The position numbers were made by a program, and so were the translations under genes. 64,000 bases of DNA from Albimonas donghaensis (lineage in GTDB: Bacteria; Pseudomonadota; Alphaproteobacteria; Rhodobacterales; Rhodobacteraceae). The stretch is taken from positions 124,001 through 188,000 of the forward strand of contig NZ_FNMZ01000004.1 in the NCBI RefSeq assembly GCF_900106695.1, given 5' to 3'. This document shows positions 44,123 to 52,952 of this stretch, one piece after another. Numbering within the stretch: the first letter of the stretch is position 1; each line of letters starts with the position of its first letter. The notes under the pieces are model-generated. The model was given only the letters and a program-made list of their open reading frames with translations. It was not told the origin of the DNA and did not search any database.

Positions 44123-45058
44123 ATGACGCCGTCTCGCGCTGATCCCAACGCCCCGCCCACCGCCGAAAGCGCGAAGGATGAGCGGTTCGCCGCGCCCGAG
44201 ACCGAGGGCGCCGCGCGGGAGAGCGCCGGCGACGCGCCCTCGACCTCGCGTTCGGCCATGCAGCTGGGCCTGGACGAGGAAACCTCCGAGCGGCTGGCGC
44301 GCGACCGCAAGTTCGTCTGGGCGCTGGCCCGCGGGCTGGAGATCCTACGCGCCTTCTCCGCCCGCCCGGCGCCGCTGGGCAATTCCGAGCTGGCCGAGAT
44401 CACCGACCTGCCCAAGGCCACCATCACCCGCCTGACCCATACGCTGACCGAACTGGGCTATCTGCGCCTGATCCGCCGGCTGGGGAAATACGAGCCCACC
44501 GCCGCCCTGCTGACGCTGGGCTACCCGGTGATCTCCTCGCTGCGGGTGCGGCTGGTGGCGCGGGAGCCGATGCTCAAGCTCGCCTCCGACGTGGACCTGT
44601 CCATCGCCCTCGCCGCGCGGGACCGGCTGGGCATGATCTACGTGGACGCCTGCCACCCGCCCTCGATGACCACGATCCGGCTGGAGGTCGGCACCCGCGT
44701 CGACATCGCCACCACCGCGCTGGGCCGCGCCTTTCTCGCCGGCATCGACCCGTCCGAGCGCGACTACATCTTCGAGCGCCTGGCCCGGAAGCTCGGCCCA
44801 GCCTGGCCGGCGCTGCATGTGCGGGTGCTCGATTCCATCGCCGAGGTGGAGGAGCGGGGATTCTGCATCGTCGACGGCGAATGGCAGTCCGACATCCGCG
44901 CGGTGGCGGCGCCGGTGATCTCTCCCGACCGGTCCGAGGTCATGGCCCTGAACGCCGCCGGCCCGCTCTTCGCCGCCAGCCGCGACACGATGGAGCGGGA
45001 GGTGGGCCCGCGCCTGGTGCATCTGAGCCGCGCCATCGGACCGATGCTCAACCGCTGA
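44123..45058 (+). CDS. IclR-family transcriptional regulator
   Basis: 311 residues. After a disordered, acidic 60-residue start comes the IclR winged HTH (RGLEILRAFSARPAPLGNSELAEITDLPKATITRLTHTL, read in pieces) and the GAF-like effector domain, ending ALNAAGPLF. AAGGAG lies at the proper distance from the ATG. It is probably the regulator of the crotonase/hydratase genes that follow on the same strand; the 134-bp gap likely holds their promoter. Confidence 0.92.
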   Translation: MTPSRADPNAPPTAESAKDERFAAPETEGAARESAGDAPSTSRSAMQLGLDEETSERLARDRKFVWALARGLEILRAFSARPAPLGNSELAEITDLPKATITRLTHTLTELGYLRLIRRLGKYEPTAALLTLGYPVISSLRVRLVAREPMLKLASDVDLSIALAARDRLGMIYVDACHPPSMTTIRLEVGTRVDIATTALGRAFLAGIDPSERDYIFERLARKLGPAWPALHVRVLDSIAEVEERGFCIVDGEWQSDIRAVAAPVISPDRSEVMALNAAGPLFAASRDTMEREVGPRLVHLSRAIGPMLNR

Positions 45059-45192
45059 AACGCGTGCGGATCGGACGGGTCGGGCGGATGGGACGGAGGG
45101 GCGCGAGGCTGCCGGGCCTTGCATTCCGACGTTCCGCAGCGCAGAACTGACCGAAGAAACCAGAACGGCGCGCACGCGCCGCGGGAGGAACC

Positions 45193-45993
45193 ATGTCCGA
45201 CGCCCCCAACCAGGCCGATCCCGGCAGGGTTCTCGTGACCCGTGACGGCGGGGTCGCGACCCTGACGCTCGACTGTCCCAGCAAGCGCAATGCATTCACT
45301 CCCGACATCAAGACCGGGCTTATCGATGCGCTCAGCGCATCGATCGAGGATCGTGATGTCCGCGTCATCGTCATCACAGGCGCCGCGGGGCACTTCTCCG
45401 CCGGCGGCGACATCACCGGGATGACGAAGTTCGCCGGCGCGCAGGAGGGGCGGGAGTCGCTGCTCAAGCTGCACCGTCTCACCCGCCTGATCGTGGACTG
45501 CGAGAAGCCGGTGATCGCGGCGGTGGAGGGCGCCTGCGCGGGCGGGGGCCTCGCGCTCGCGGCCTCCTGCGATATCGTCATCGCCGGCGAGGGGGCGAAA
45601 TTCTCCTGCGGGTTCCACAAGATCGGCCTGATGCCCGACCTCGGCGCGGTCTGGAGCCTGCCCCTGCGCATGGGTCTTGGGCGGGCCAAGATGTTCATGC
45701 TGATCGGCGACCCGATCTCGGCCGCCGACGCCTGCCGCGACGGGCTGTGCGAAAAGGTCGTGCCCACCGGCGAGGCGCTGGACGCGGCCATGGCCATGGC
45801 CGGCAAGATGGCGAAATCCGCCCCGATGGCATTGGGTTACACCAAATCGGTGCTGGCGCGGATGCCCGACGGGCTCGACGCCATGCTGAAGGCCGAGGCC
45901 GACGCCCAGTTCGCGCTGATGGCCTCCGACGACTTCCGGGAGGGCCGGACCGCCTTCCTCGAAAAGCGCGCGTCCAGGTTCACCGGCCGCTGA
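45193..45993 (+). CDS. Enoyl-CoA hydratase/isomerase family protein (PaaG-like)
   Basis: 266-residue crotonase. Oxyanion-hole segments are GHFSAGGDITGM and GACAGGGLALAASCD. Both glutamates of classic enoyl-CoA hydratase are missing (alanine in LALAASCD, phenylalanine before the KIGLMPD). The aspartate of IGLMPDLGAVWSLP, the catalytic residue of PaaG-type isomerases, is kept. An isomerase or another crotonase reaction is therefore more likely than hydration. The ribosome site GGGAGGA supports the start. It is paralogous to the next gene, 14 bp downstream. Confidence 0.9.
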   Translation: MSDAPNQADPGRVLVTRDGGVATLTLDCPSKRNAFTPDIKTGLIDALSASIEDRDVRVIVITGAAGHFSAGGDITGMTKFAGAQEGRESLLKLHRLTRLIVDCEKPVIAAVEGACAGGGLALAASCDIVIAGEGAKFSCGFHKIGLMPDLGAVWSLPLRMGLGRAKMFMLIGDPISAADACRDGLCEKVVPTGEALDAAMAMAGKMAKSAPMALGYTKSVLARMPDGLDAMLKAEADAQFALMASDDFREGRTAFLEKRASRFTGR

Positions 45994-46007
45994 GAGAGGG
46001 ACCGATC

Positions 46008-46823
46008 ATGACCGACCAGGCCAACGCCCGTCCCGCCGAACCCGGCCCCTCCGATCCGCTCTGCGTGGGGGTCCGCCACGGGACCACGCAGGTGATCTGG
46101 ATGAACGATCCCAGGCGCCGCAACGCCCTCAGCCTCGAAATCCGCTCGGTGCTGATCGCCGAGATGGAGGCCGCCATGGCCGACCCGGAGGTCCGCGCCA
46201 TCGTGCTCGCGGGGTCGGGCGGGTGCTTCTGCGCCGGCGGCGACATCGCGGGGATGAAGGACATGAAGGCCGGCGCCTCGCGCGCACGGTTGCAGGACAT
46301 CCACCGGCTGGTGCGGCTGATGCATTACGGCCCCAAGCCGGTGATCGCCGCGGTCGAGGGCTGGGCGGTCGGCGGCGGGCTGTCGCTGGCCGCGGCCTGC
46401 GACGTGATCGTGGCCTCGCGGGAGGCGAAGTTCGCGCTGAGCTTCGCCAGGATCGGCCTGATGCCGGACCTCGGCGCCCTGCAGGCGCTTCCGGCGCGCA
46501 TCGGGGTGGGGCGCACCAGGCTGCTGGCCTACACCGCGCGCACCATCGACGCCGAGACCGCCGCCGCCTGGGGCGTGGCGGACGAGCTCTGCGCCCCCGG
46601 CGAGGCCGTCGCCGCGGCGATGAGAATGGCGGAGGAGACCGGGCGTCTGGCGCCGCTCGCCATCGCCGCCACCAAGCAGACGCTGGCCCGGGCGCCCCAG
46701 GGCATGGACGAGCTGCTGTCCGGCGAGGCCGACACCCAGGCCCTGCTGTTCTGCACCGACGACCTGAAGGAGGGCGCCGCGGCCTTCCTCGAAAAGCGCC
46801 CGGCCGAGTTCCGCGGGGCCTGA
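46008..46823 (+). CDS. Enoyl-CoA hydratase/isomerase family protein (PaaG-like), second copy
   Basis: 271 residues, clearly homologous to the preceding crotonase along its length (shared KPVIAAVEG, IGLMPDLGA, AFLEKR near the end), so probably an old tandem duplication. Oxyanion-hole parts are GCFCAGGDIAGM and GWAVGGGLSLAAACD. The hydratase glutamates are again absent (serine and phenylalanine), with the PaaG-type aspartate present. The two could form a mixed oligomer or act on successive CoA intermediates. Confidence 0.9.
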   Translation: MTDQANARPAEPGPSDPLCVGVRHGTTQVIWMNDPRRRNALSLEIRSVLIAEMEAAMADPEVRAIVLAGSGGCFCAGGDIAGMKDMKAGASRARLQDIHRLVRLMHYGPKPVIAAVEGWAVGGGLSLAAACDVIVASREAKFALSFARIGLMPDLGALQALPARIGVGRTRLLAYTARTIDAETAAAWGVADELCAPGEAVAAAMRMAEETGRLAPLAIAATKQTLARAPQGMDELLSGEADTQALLFCTDDLKEGAAAFLEKRPAEFRGA

Positions 46824-47078
46824 GGCCCGCCCCCTTCGCCGCAGGCCGGCGGAGGGGGAGGCCCGCCCGCGCGCCATGCGCAGCGCTTTCATATCGCACG
46901 CGTTCTTCCCGCCGCCCTCCTGCATCTCGCGCGGATTTCACGCTCCCGCCCGCGAAGGCCGCCCCCTCGGCTTGACCTTTCGCGCCGGGGACGGGCTATG
47001 TGCGGGAAACGCCGAGCTTCCGCCGCCCGTCGCGCCGCCGCGCGCCCGGGGACGGCGGCGGACAAGATGGAGGAAGCC

Positions 47079-47704
47079 ATGTTCCCGCGCCACCTCGCCC
47101 CCGATCCCACACGCCGCCTCGCCCGCGGCCTTGTCGCCGGGCTTGTCGCCGGCCTTCTCATCGGGGCCGGCGCGCCGGCCCCCCGCGCCGCCGCCGCCGA
47201 TGCCGACGACGTGGAAGCCCGCTCAACGCCGCGCTGGAGGCCTACCGGGCCGGCGACATCGCCCTGGCGCGCGAGGAGACGGCCTTCGCCGCCACCCTGC
47301 TCGACCAGCTCAAGGCCGACGATCTCGGGGCCTTCCTGCCCGAGCCCCTGCCCGGCTGGACGCGGGAGGAGGGCGGCGACGCCGGCATGGCCTCGGCGAT
47401 GTTCGGGGGCGGGCTGGTGTCCCAGGCGGTCTATGTCCGCGACGGCGAAAGCATCGAGATCACGCTGGCCGCGGACGGGCCGATGGTCACCGCGATGTCG
47501 GCGATGTTCTCCAACGCCATGGCGCTGAGCGCCATGGGCAAGGTCTCGCGCATCGGCCAGCACAAGGCGGTGACCGACGAGGACGGCGAGATGCGCGCCC
47601 TCATCGCCCGCCGGGTGCTGGTGTCGGTGTCCGGAGACGCCGGCCCCGAGACCAAGGCGGCCTATTTCGAAGCGATCGACCTCGACGCTCTGGCGGAGTT
47701 CTGA
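47079..47704 (+). pseudogene. Exported hypothetical protein with a frameshift
   Basis: The ATG at 47079 (after GGAGGAAGCC) opens a signal peptide: MFPRHLAPDPTRR, then RGLVAGLVAGLLIGAGAPAPRAAAADA. At about 47218-47222 this frame loses meaning. The sequence goes on coherently in the next frame as LNAALEAYRAGDIALAREET to a stop at 47704, with a mature domain containing LPEPLPGWTREEGG. One missing base in a C-run (GCCCGC for GCCCCGC) explains it. The family is not recognised. Its stop overlaps the next start (TGATG), so it belongs to this operon. Either a real inactivation or a sequencing error. Confidence 0.7.
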
Positions 47705-48651
47705 TGACCATGACCGAAGATCGACGTCCCACCCTCGCGGTGGTTTCCGGCGGCGCGCCCGACGCGCCCTCCGACCCGTCCGCGCCCACGGCCGGGGCGG
47801 CCGCGCAGGTCAACGGCGACGACGCCCTGCCCGACAGCGCCGGCGCCCCCCTGGTGATGGACGAGCGGGTGGATCCCTGGCGGGTGGCCTCCTGGCATAC
47901 CTCCCTGGGCCGGACCGATGCGGAGCCCGCGCCCGGCGACCCGCTGCCGCCGATGTGGCATTTCCTGTTCTTCCCCGAAGTGCAGCGCCCCGAGGGCCTG
48001 GGCGTGGACGGCCATCCGCGCCCCGGAGGTTTCCTGCCCGACACCGGCCTGCCGCGCCGGATGCGCGCCGGCGGGCGGATGGAATTCCTGGCCCCGCTGC
48101 CGATCGGGGCCGAGGCGCGCCGGGTCTCGGTCATCCAGAACGTGGCGATCAAGCAGGGCGGATCGGGCTCGCTGGCCATCGTCACCGTGCGCCATGAGAT
48201 CTCGGGCCCCGACGGGGTGGCGATGCGCGAGGAGGAGGACCTGGTCTACCGGGCCGCGGCCTCGCCCGACGACAAGCCCCGCCCCAAGGCGCCGGCCAAG
48301 GACGAGACGCCGACCTTCAGCCGCGACTTCACGGCGGATCCGGTGCTGCTGTTCCGCTATTCGGCGCTGACCTTCAACGGGCACCGGATCCATTACGACC
48401 TGCCCTACGCGACGCAGGAGGAAGGCTATCCGGAGCGGGTGGTCCACGGTCCCCTGATGGCGCAGCTGCTGGCGGACCTGCTGCGCGACAAGACCGGCAA
48501 ATGGCCCAAGCAGTTCGACTATCGCGCGGTGTCGCCGATTTTCTGCGGGCAGACCTTCCGGCTCTGCGGGCGGACCTTCGGGGACCAGGCGGAGTTGTGG
48601 GTGCTCAACCCCGACGGCGGCCTGGCGCTGGAGGCGAAGGCGAAGCTCTGA
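47704..48651 (+). CDS. Double-hotdog acyl-CoA hydratase (MaoC/HTD2-like)
   Basis: 315 residues. After a 50-residue Ala/Pro linker come two hotdog domains. The first (WRVASWHTSLGRTDAEP ... MWHFLFFPEV) resembles the N-terminal FAS1-like dehydratase module. The second has the hydratase motif FRYSALTFNGHRIHYD and VVHGPLMAQLLADLL. This architecture fits mesaconyl/3-methylfumaryl/itaconyl-CoA hydratases. It hydrates an enoyl-CoA, and with the adjacent PaaG-like proteins and IclR regulator defines a CoA-dependent catabolic unit. Start at 47704 or 47710. Confidence 0.88.
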   Translation: MTMTEDRRPTLAVVSGGAPDAPSDPSAPTAGAAAQVNGDDALPDSAGAPLVMDERVDPWRVASWHTSLGRTDAEPAPGDPLPPMWHFLFFPEVQRPEGLGVDGHPRPGGFLPDTGLPRRMRAGGRMEFLAPLPIGAEARRVSVIQNVAIKQGGSGSLAIVTVRHEISGPDGVAMREEEDLVYRAAASPDDKPRPKAPAKDETPTFSRDFTADPVLLFRYSALTFNGHRIHYDLPYATQEEGYPERVVHGPLMAQLLADLLRDKTGKWPKQFDYRAVSPIFCGQTFRLCGRTFGDQAELWVLNPDGGLALEAKAKL

Positions 48652-48698
48652 CGTCCCCCAGGGGCTGAACGGGGGGCCTAACAGGGGCGGGGAACGGG

Positions 48699-48755
48699 GG
48701 GACGGCGGGCGGGGCGATGCGCCCCGCAGGGGGCGCGAGCGCCCGACCCGACGTC
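48699..48755. terminator. Structured hairpin element, copy 2
   Basis: The 19 nt GGGACGGCGGGCGGGGCGA (48699-48717) and 13 nt GAGCGCCCGACCC (48737-48749) are identical to copy 1 at 41341. The inner stem here is GCGCCCC with GGGGCGC (48719-48725/48730-48736), different in sequence but still paired. CGGGCG/CGCCCG and GACG/CGTC form the outer stems. It follows the hydratase gene and precedes the aminotransferase gene. Confidence 0.65.
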
Positions 48756-48917
48756 GCCCCGACGTCACCCCGCCGCGCTCCCCCGCCGCCCTCCCGCGCG
48801 CCCTCCCCTGCGGCGCGCAGGACGCGGGACGCTTGACGCGACTGCCCGCGTATGGAATTCCCCGCGGCCCTCAGGCGCCCTCATCCGCGCCGGGCAGCCC
48901 GATCCGGAGGTCCCGCC

Positions 48918-50030
48918 ATGTCCCGTCCCCGCTTCACCCCGCTGGTGCAGTCCCTGCCCTCCACCGTCCCCTTCGTCGGGCCGGAGACGCAGGAACGGGC
49001 CATGGGCCGCGCCTTCAAGGCCCGCCTCGGCGCCAATGAAAGCGTGTTCGGCCCCTCGCCCGCGGTGCAGGCGGCCATGCAGGCGGCGCTGCCCGACATC
49101 TGGATGTATGCCGACCCCACCCACCTGGCCCTGCGCGAGGCGCTCTCGGCCCGCCATGACGTGCCGGTGGAGAACATCGTGGTCGGCGAGGGCATCGACG
49201 GGCTGCTGGGCCTGCTGGTGCGGGTGCTGGTGTCGGACGGCACGCCGGTGGTGACCTCGCGCGGGGCCTATCCGACCTTCAACTACCACGTCACCAGCTT
49301 CGGCGGGCGGCTGGTGCAGGTCCCCTATCGCGACGATCACGAGGATCCCGACGCGCTGGTCGCCGCCGCGCATTCGGAAGGCGCGCCGCTGGTCTACATC
49401 GCCAATCCCGACAACCCGATGGGGTCCTGGCATGGCGCCGAGGTGATCGAGGGCATGCTCGACGCCCTGCCCGAGGGCTGCGTGCTCTGCCTCGACGAGG
49501 CCTATATGGAATTCGCCCCCGACGGGACCGAGCCGCGCATCGACCCCGAGGACGACCGGGTGATCCGGATGCGCACCTTCTCCAAGGCCCAGGGCATGGC
49601 CGGGGCGCGGGTGGGCTACGCCATCGGCTCGCGGCGGATGATCGAGGCCTTCGGCAAGGTGAAGAACCACTTCTCCATGACCCGCCTGTCGCTGGTGGGG
49701 GCCGAGGCCGCCGCCCGCGACGCGACCTGGATCCCCCATGTGCGCCGCGAGGTGGTCGCCGCCCGCGCCCGCATCGCCGCCATCGCGGAGGCCAACGGGC
49801 TGACGGCCCTGCCCTCCGCCACCAATTTCGTGGCGGTGGATTGCGGGCGCGACGGCGATTTCGCCAAGGCGGTGCTGTCGGCGCTGATCGAGCGCGGGGT
49901 CTTCGTGCGCATGCCCTTCGCCGAGCCGGAGAACCGCTGCATCCGCGTCTCGGCCGGCACGCCGGAGATGCTGGACGTGCTGGAAGCCGTGCTGCCCGAG
50001 GCGCTGGCCGAGGCCCGCGCCGCGCGCTGA
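48918..50030 (+). CDS. Class I/II aminotransferase, histidinol-phosphate aminotransferase-like
   Basis: 370 residues, PLP-dependent fold type I. The start LGANESVFGPSPAV is the HisC-type LxxNE motif, the aspartate is in ANPDNPMGSW and LDEAYMEF, the PLP lysine is in TFSKAQGMAGARVGY, and the C-terminal arginine is in NRCIRVSAGT. HisC-like enzymes also serve aromatic or other amino acids; no his genes are near, so the amino acid is open. GGAGGTCCC precedes the ATG. An in-frame start at 48852 lacks one. Confidence 0.9.
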   Translation: MSRPRFTPLVQSLPSTVPFVGPETQERAMGRAFKARLGANESVFGPSPAVQAAMQAALPDIWMYADPTHLALREALSARHDVPVENIVVGEGIDGLLGLLVRVLVSDGTPVVTSRGAYPTFNYHVTSFGGRLVQVPYRDDHEDPDALVAAAHSEGAPLVYIANPDNPMGSWHGAEVIEGMLDALPEGCVLCLDEAYMEFAPDGTEPRIDPEDDRVIRMRTFSKAQGMAGARVGYAIGSRRMIEAFGKVKNHFSMTRLSLVGAEAAARDATWIPHVRREVVAARARIAAIAEANGLTALPSATNFVAVDCGRDGDFAKAVLSALIERGVFVRMPFAEPENRCIRVSAGTPEMLDVLEAVLPEALAEARAAR

Positions 50031-50049
50031 TCGCGGGCCGCCGCCGGTC

Positions 50050-51411
50050 TCACGCCTCCGGCGGGCCGGCCAGCCGGCGCAGGCGCAGCATCGCCCCGAA
50101 GGCGCAGAGCGCGGCGACGAAGCCCGCGGCCACCGGCGCCATCGGTCCGCCATGGGTCGAGAGCGCCGCGAAGCCCGGCGGCGCCGCCGCGAAGGCCACA
50201 TGCATGGGCAGGCCCAGCCGGGTCCAGTGTCGGGCGTAGGCGGCGGGGTCGAAGACCTCCAGCGGCAGGGTGGCGCGGGCGACCGACATCAGCCCGCTCG
50301 CCGCCCCGTAGATCAGCGCGAAGGCCACGGCGCCCGCGGTCCCGCCCCCGGCGAAGGCCAGCACCAGGAAGGCCAGCGGCATGGCGGCGGTGGCGCCGAT
50401 GGCCAGCCCCATCGCGGTGGACCGGCCGCCCAGCGCCATGTCCAGCGCCCGCGCGCCCACCTGCGCGACCCCGACCAGGGCCGCGACCAGCACCGCGGTT
50501 TCGGCATCGAGGCCAAGCGCCGCCAGCACCTCGGGCAGCGCCACCATCAGCCCCCAGGTCACCACCCCGATCAGCGAAACCCCCAGCGCCAGCCAGGCGA
50601 AGCGCGCGGTCTCGGCCCCGCGATAGGCGCGAATGACGGGCGCCGCCCCGCCCCCCGCCGCGCTGAGATGGTCCGCGGGCCGCGGCCCGGGCGCGAACCA
50701 GTGCAGCGGCAGGCAGACCAGCAGATGCAGCGCCGCGAAGACCAGCACCGTGCCGCGCCAGCCCAGGCCCGCCTCCAGCCAGAGCATCGCCGGAAAGCCC
50801 ACCGGCGCCGACAGGCCCGAGATCAGCATCGCCGCCCCGATGCCCTTGCGCGCGCCGGGGCCAAGGCGCTCGGCCAGCAGGGCGTAGGCGCCGGTCGAAA
50901 GCGCCAGCGCCCCGCCGACGCCCATCGCCGTCCAGGCGACGAAGTAGCCGACCGGCCCCTGCACGACCGCGAGCCCCGCCAGCGTCAGCGCCAGCAGGGC
51001 CGAGCCCGCGGTCAGCACCGGCCGCGCCCCGTGCCGGACCATCACCGGCCCCAGCAGCGGCGACGCCACCGCCAGCGACAGAAGAAAGGCCGAGGCCGCC
51101 GCGAAGGCGGCGGGCAGCGACATCCCCAGCGCCTCGCCCATCGGCCGGCCCAGCACCGCGGGCGCGTTGAAGGTGGTCCCCCAGCCGATCAGCTGGGTGA
51201 CGGCGACGGCGACCACCAGCCGCAACGATCCGGCGGAGCGGGGAGGGGACGGCGCGGGCGCGGTCTCAGGCGCGGGCGCAGTCTCAGGCGCGGGCTCAGG
51301 CGCGGGCTCAGGCGCGGGCGCGGGCTCAGGCGCGGGCTCGGGGGATGGGCGGGGGCGCGGTTCCCCGGCCGCCCGCCCGTCCGGGGCGTCGCCGGCGCGC
51401 GCGTCGCTCAC
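50050..51411 (-). CDS. MFS transporter with an N-terminal PEPA repeat
   Basis: 453 residues from a GTG at 51411 that overlaps the preceding permease stop (GTGA), so it is translationally coupled. Residues 17-55 are a Pro/Glu/Ala repeat (PEPAPEPAPAPEPAPEPAPE) made by 12-bp repeated DNA. Then about 12 membrane segments follow, with QLIGWGTTFNAPAVLGRPMGE, the short form of monocarboxylate/oxalate-type MFS carriers. It probably exports or imports a small organic acid. The cytoplasmic repeat is a curiosity of the local repeat DNA, not a family feature. Confidence 0.85.
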   Translation of the reverse strand: MSDARAGDAPDGRAAGEPRPRPSPEPAPEPAPAPEPAPEPAPETAPAPETAPAPSPPRSAGSLRLVVAVAVTQLIGWGTTFNAPAVLGRPMGEALGMSLPAAFAAASAFLLSLAVASPLLGPVMVRHGARPVLTAGSALLALTLAGLAVVQGPVGYFVAWTAMGVGGALALSTGAYALLAERLGPGARKGIGAAMLISGLSAPVGFPAMLWLEAGLGWRGTVLVFAALHLLVCLPLHWFAPGPRPADHLSAAGGGAAPVIRAYRGAETARFAWLALGVSLIGVVTWGLMVALPEVLAALGLDAETAVLVAALVGVAQVGARALDMALGGRSTAMGLAIGATAAMPLAFLVLAFAGGGTAGAVAFALIYGAASGLMSVARATLPLEVFDPAAYARHWTRLGLPMHVAFAAAPPGFAALSTHGGPMAPVAAGFVAALCAFGAMLRLRRLAGPPEA

Positions 51412-52304
51412 CGGTCGCTCCGCGCCATGCGCCGCTCCAGCCAGCGCACCGACTGGGAGACGGCGAGGATCAGCACCAGATATTCCAGCACCAGCACCGT
51501 GTAGATCTCCAGCGGCCGGTATTCCGTCACCACCAGCTCGTTGGCCCGCCGCGTCAGCTCCTGCATCCCGATGACCGAGACCAGCGCCGACATCTTCAGC
51601 ATGTAGGCGAACTGGTTGGCCAGGGGCGGCAGGATGTGGCGCAGCGCCTGGGGCAGGATCACCTGGCGCATGGTCTGGGTCCAGGTGAGACCGAGCGCCT
51701 GGGCGGCCTCGGTCTGGCCCTTGGGCACCGACTGGATGCCGGAGCGGAAGATCTCCGCCTCGAAGGCGCTGTCGGAGAGGGCGAGCGCGAACACTCCGGC
51801 CCAGAACACGTTGATGGCGATGCCGGCCACCACCGGCAGGCCGTAATAGACCCACAGGATCAGCACCAGGATGGGGATGGCGCGGAACACCTCGACATAG
51901 ACCATGTTGGCCCGCCGGCCCCATTTGTTCTTGCCGATGGCGGGCAGCGCCACGATCAGCCCGGCGAGGATCGAGATCGCCATGGCCGTGACCGAGAGCA
52001 GGATCGTGTCCCAGACCCCGCCGATGAGAAAGCCGAGATTGGAGCGTCCGGCGGGTGTGAAGGGCGAGACCACGTACCACCCCCATCCGCCGCCGCCCGC
52101 GCCCTGCCCGCAGCCGGCCAGCAGCAGCGCGGCCGCCATCGCGGCGAGGGCGACGGCGCGGCGCGGAAGCGCGGAGCGGCCCGGCGCGTGGATCGGGGCG
52201 CGGCCCGGCGCGTGGATCGGCGCGTGGATCGGCGCGGGGCCCGACATGTGAATCGAGGCGCGGCGGGCGGGCGCCGGCGCCGGGCGGAGGCTTTGGGGGA
52301 TCAT
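51408..52304 (-). CDS. Polar amino-acid ABC transporter permease with odd N-terminus
   Basis: 298 residues. The C-terminal 220 are a HisM/GlnP-type permease: GFLIGGVWDTILLSVTAMAIS, the EAA loop FEAEIFRSGIQSVPKGQTEAAQALG, and LPQALRHILPPLANQFAYMLKMSALVS (read in pieces). The N-terminus is abnormal: repeated IHAPGRAP words from 12-24-bp DNA repeats at 52180-52240, then ALPRRAVALAAMAAALLLAGC, which looks like a lipoprotein signal with lipobox LAGC (Cys65), before the true permease. It may be a fusion or start mis-set. An ATP-binding subunit is not in the window. GGGAGACG supports the ATG at 52304. Confidence 0.85.
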   Translation of the reverse strand: MIPQSLRPAPAPARRASIHMSGPAPIHAPIHAPGRAPIHAPGRSALPRRAVALAAMAAALLLAGCGQGAGGGGWGWYVVSPFTPAGRSNLGFLIGGVWDTILLSVTAMAISILAGLIVALPAIGKNKWGRRANMVYVEVFRAIPILVLILWVYYGLPVVAGIAINVFWAGVFALALSDSAFEAEIFRSGIQSVPKGQTEAAQALGLTWTQTMRQVILPQALRHILPPLANQFAYMLKMSALVSVIGMQELTRRANELVVTEYRPLEIYTVLVLEYLVLILAVSQSVRWLERRMARSDR

Positions 52305-52410
52305 CGGAAGGCGTCTCCCTCGCGGCGCGGGTCGCGGCGGTTCGGCGGGACGATAGACGCCGGCTCCCGCCCGCGAAACGCGCGGAGAAGCCGCGGCCGC
52401 TTTGGGAACG

Positions 52411-52470
52411 GGGCTTTCGGGTGGGCTTTCGGGGGGGCTTGCGGGGGGGCTTTCGGGCGGGGCGTGCGGA
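52411..52470. repeat. Five-copy 12-bp tandem array
   Basis: GGGCTTTCGG or close variants begin at 52411, 52423, 52435, 52447 and 52460 (periods 12, 12, 12, 13). It is about 105 bp upstream of the permease start codon, on the minus strand reading CCGAAAGCCC. Confidence 0.8.
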
Positions 52471-52952
52471 TGGGGCGGGGTGGCGCCGCGCCCGGACCGC
52501 GCAGGGCCGGCAACGGGGAGGATGGCGAAGGCAGCGGCGCCAGGGGACGTTTCGCCGGCCCCGCGCCGCCCATCAGGCGGCCGGCTGCGCGGGGCGGGTC
52601 GCAACCGCAGCCCGCAGCTAATCCCCCCCGATCCTGACTTTTCTCCGCCGCGCGCGACCTTTCCCCCAGGGCCCCCGGGCCGCCCGGCGCCCGGCCGAAA
52701 CGCCGCGCGGGCGACACGGCGACGACCCGCGCGCCGGTCGACGCGCGGCCCGGGTCGCGGTCCGGGGCGCGCGCTGAGAAGGCGGGCCGTCATCGGCGCC
52801 GTCACGCGCGGCGGCGGGCCTGTTCACCTTCATGTCAAGTTTGCGCGCGCCAGCGCCAAGTTGAGACTGACAGCCCCGTCCAACCTGCTATCGTGGCCGC
52901 GCGGCGGGTCCGCGCCCGGCCCCGCCGGCCGCCCCGCCCCGCCCGATCCGCC

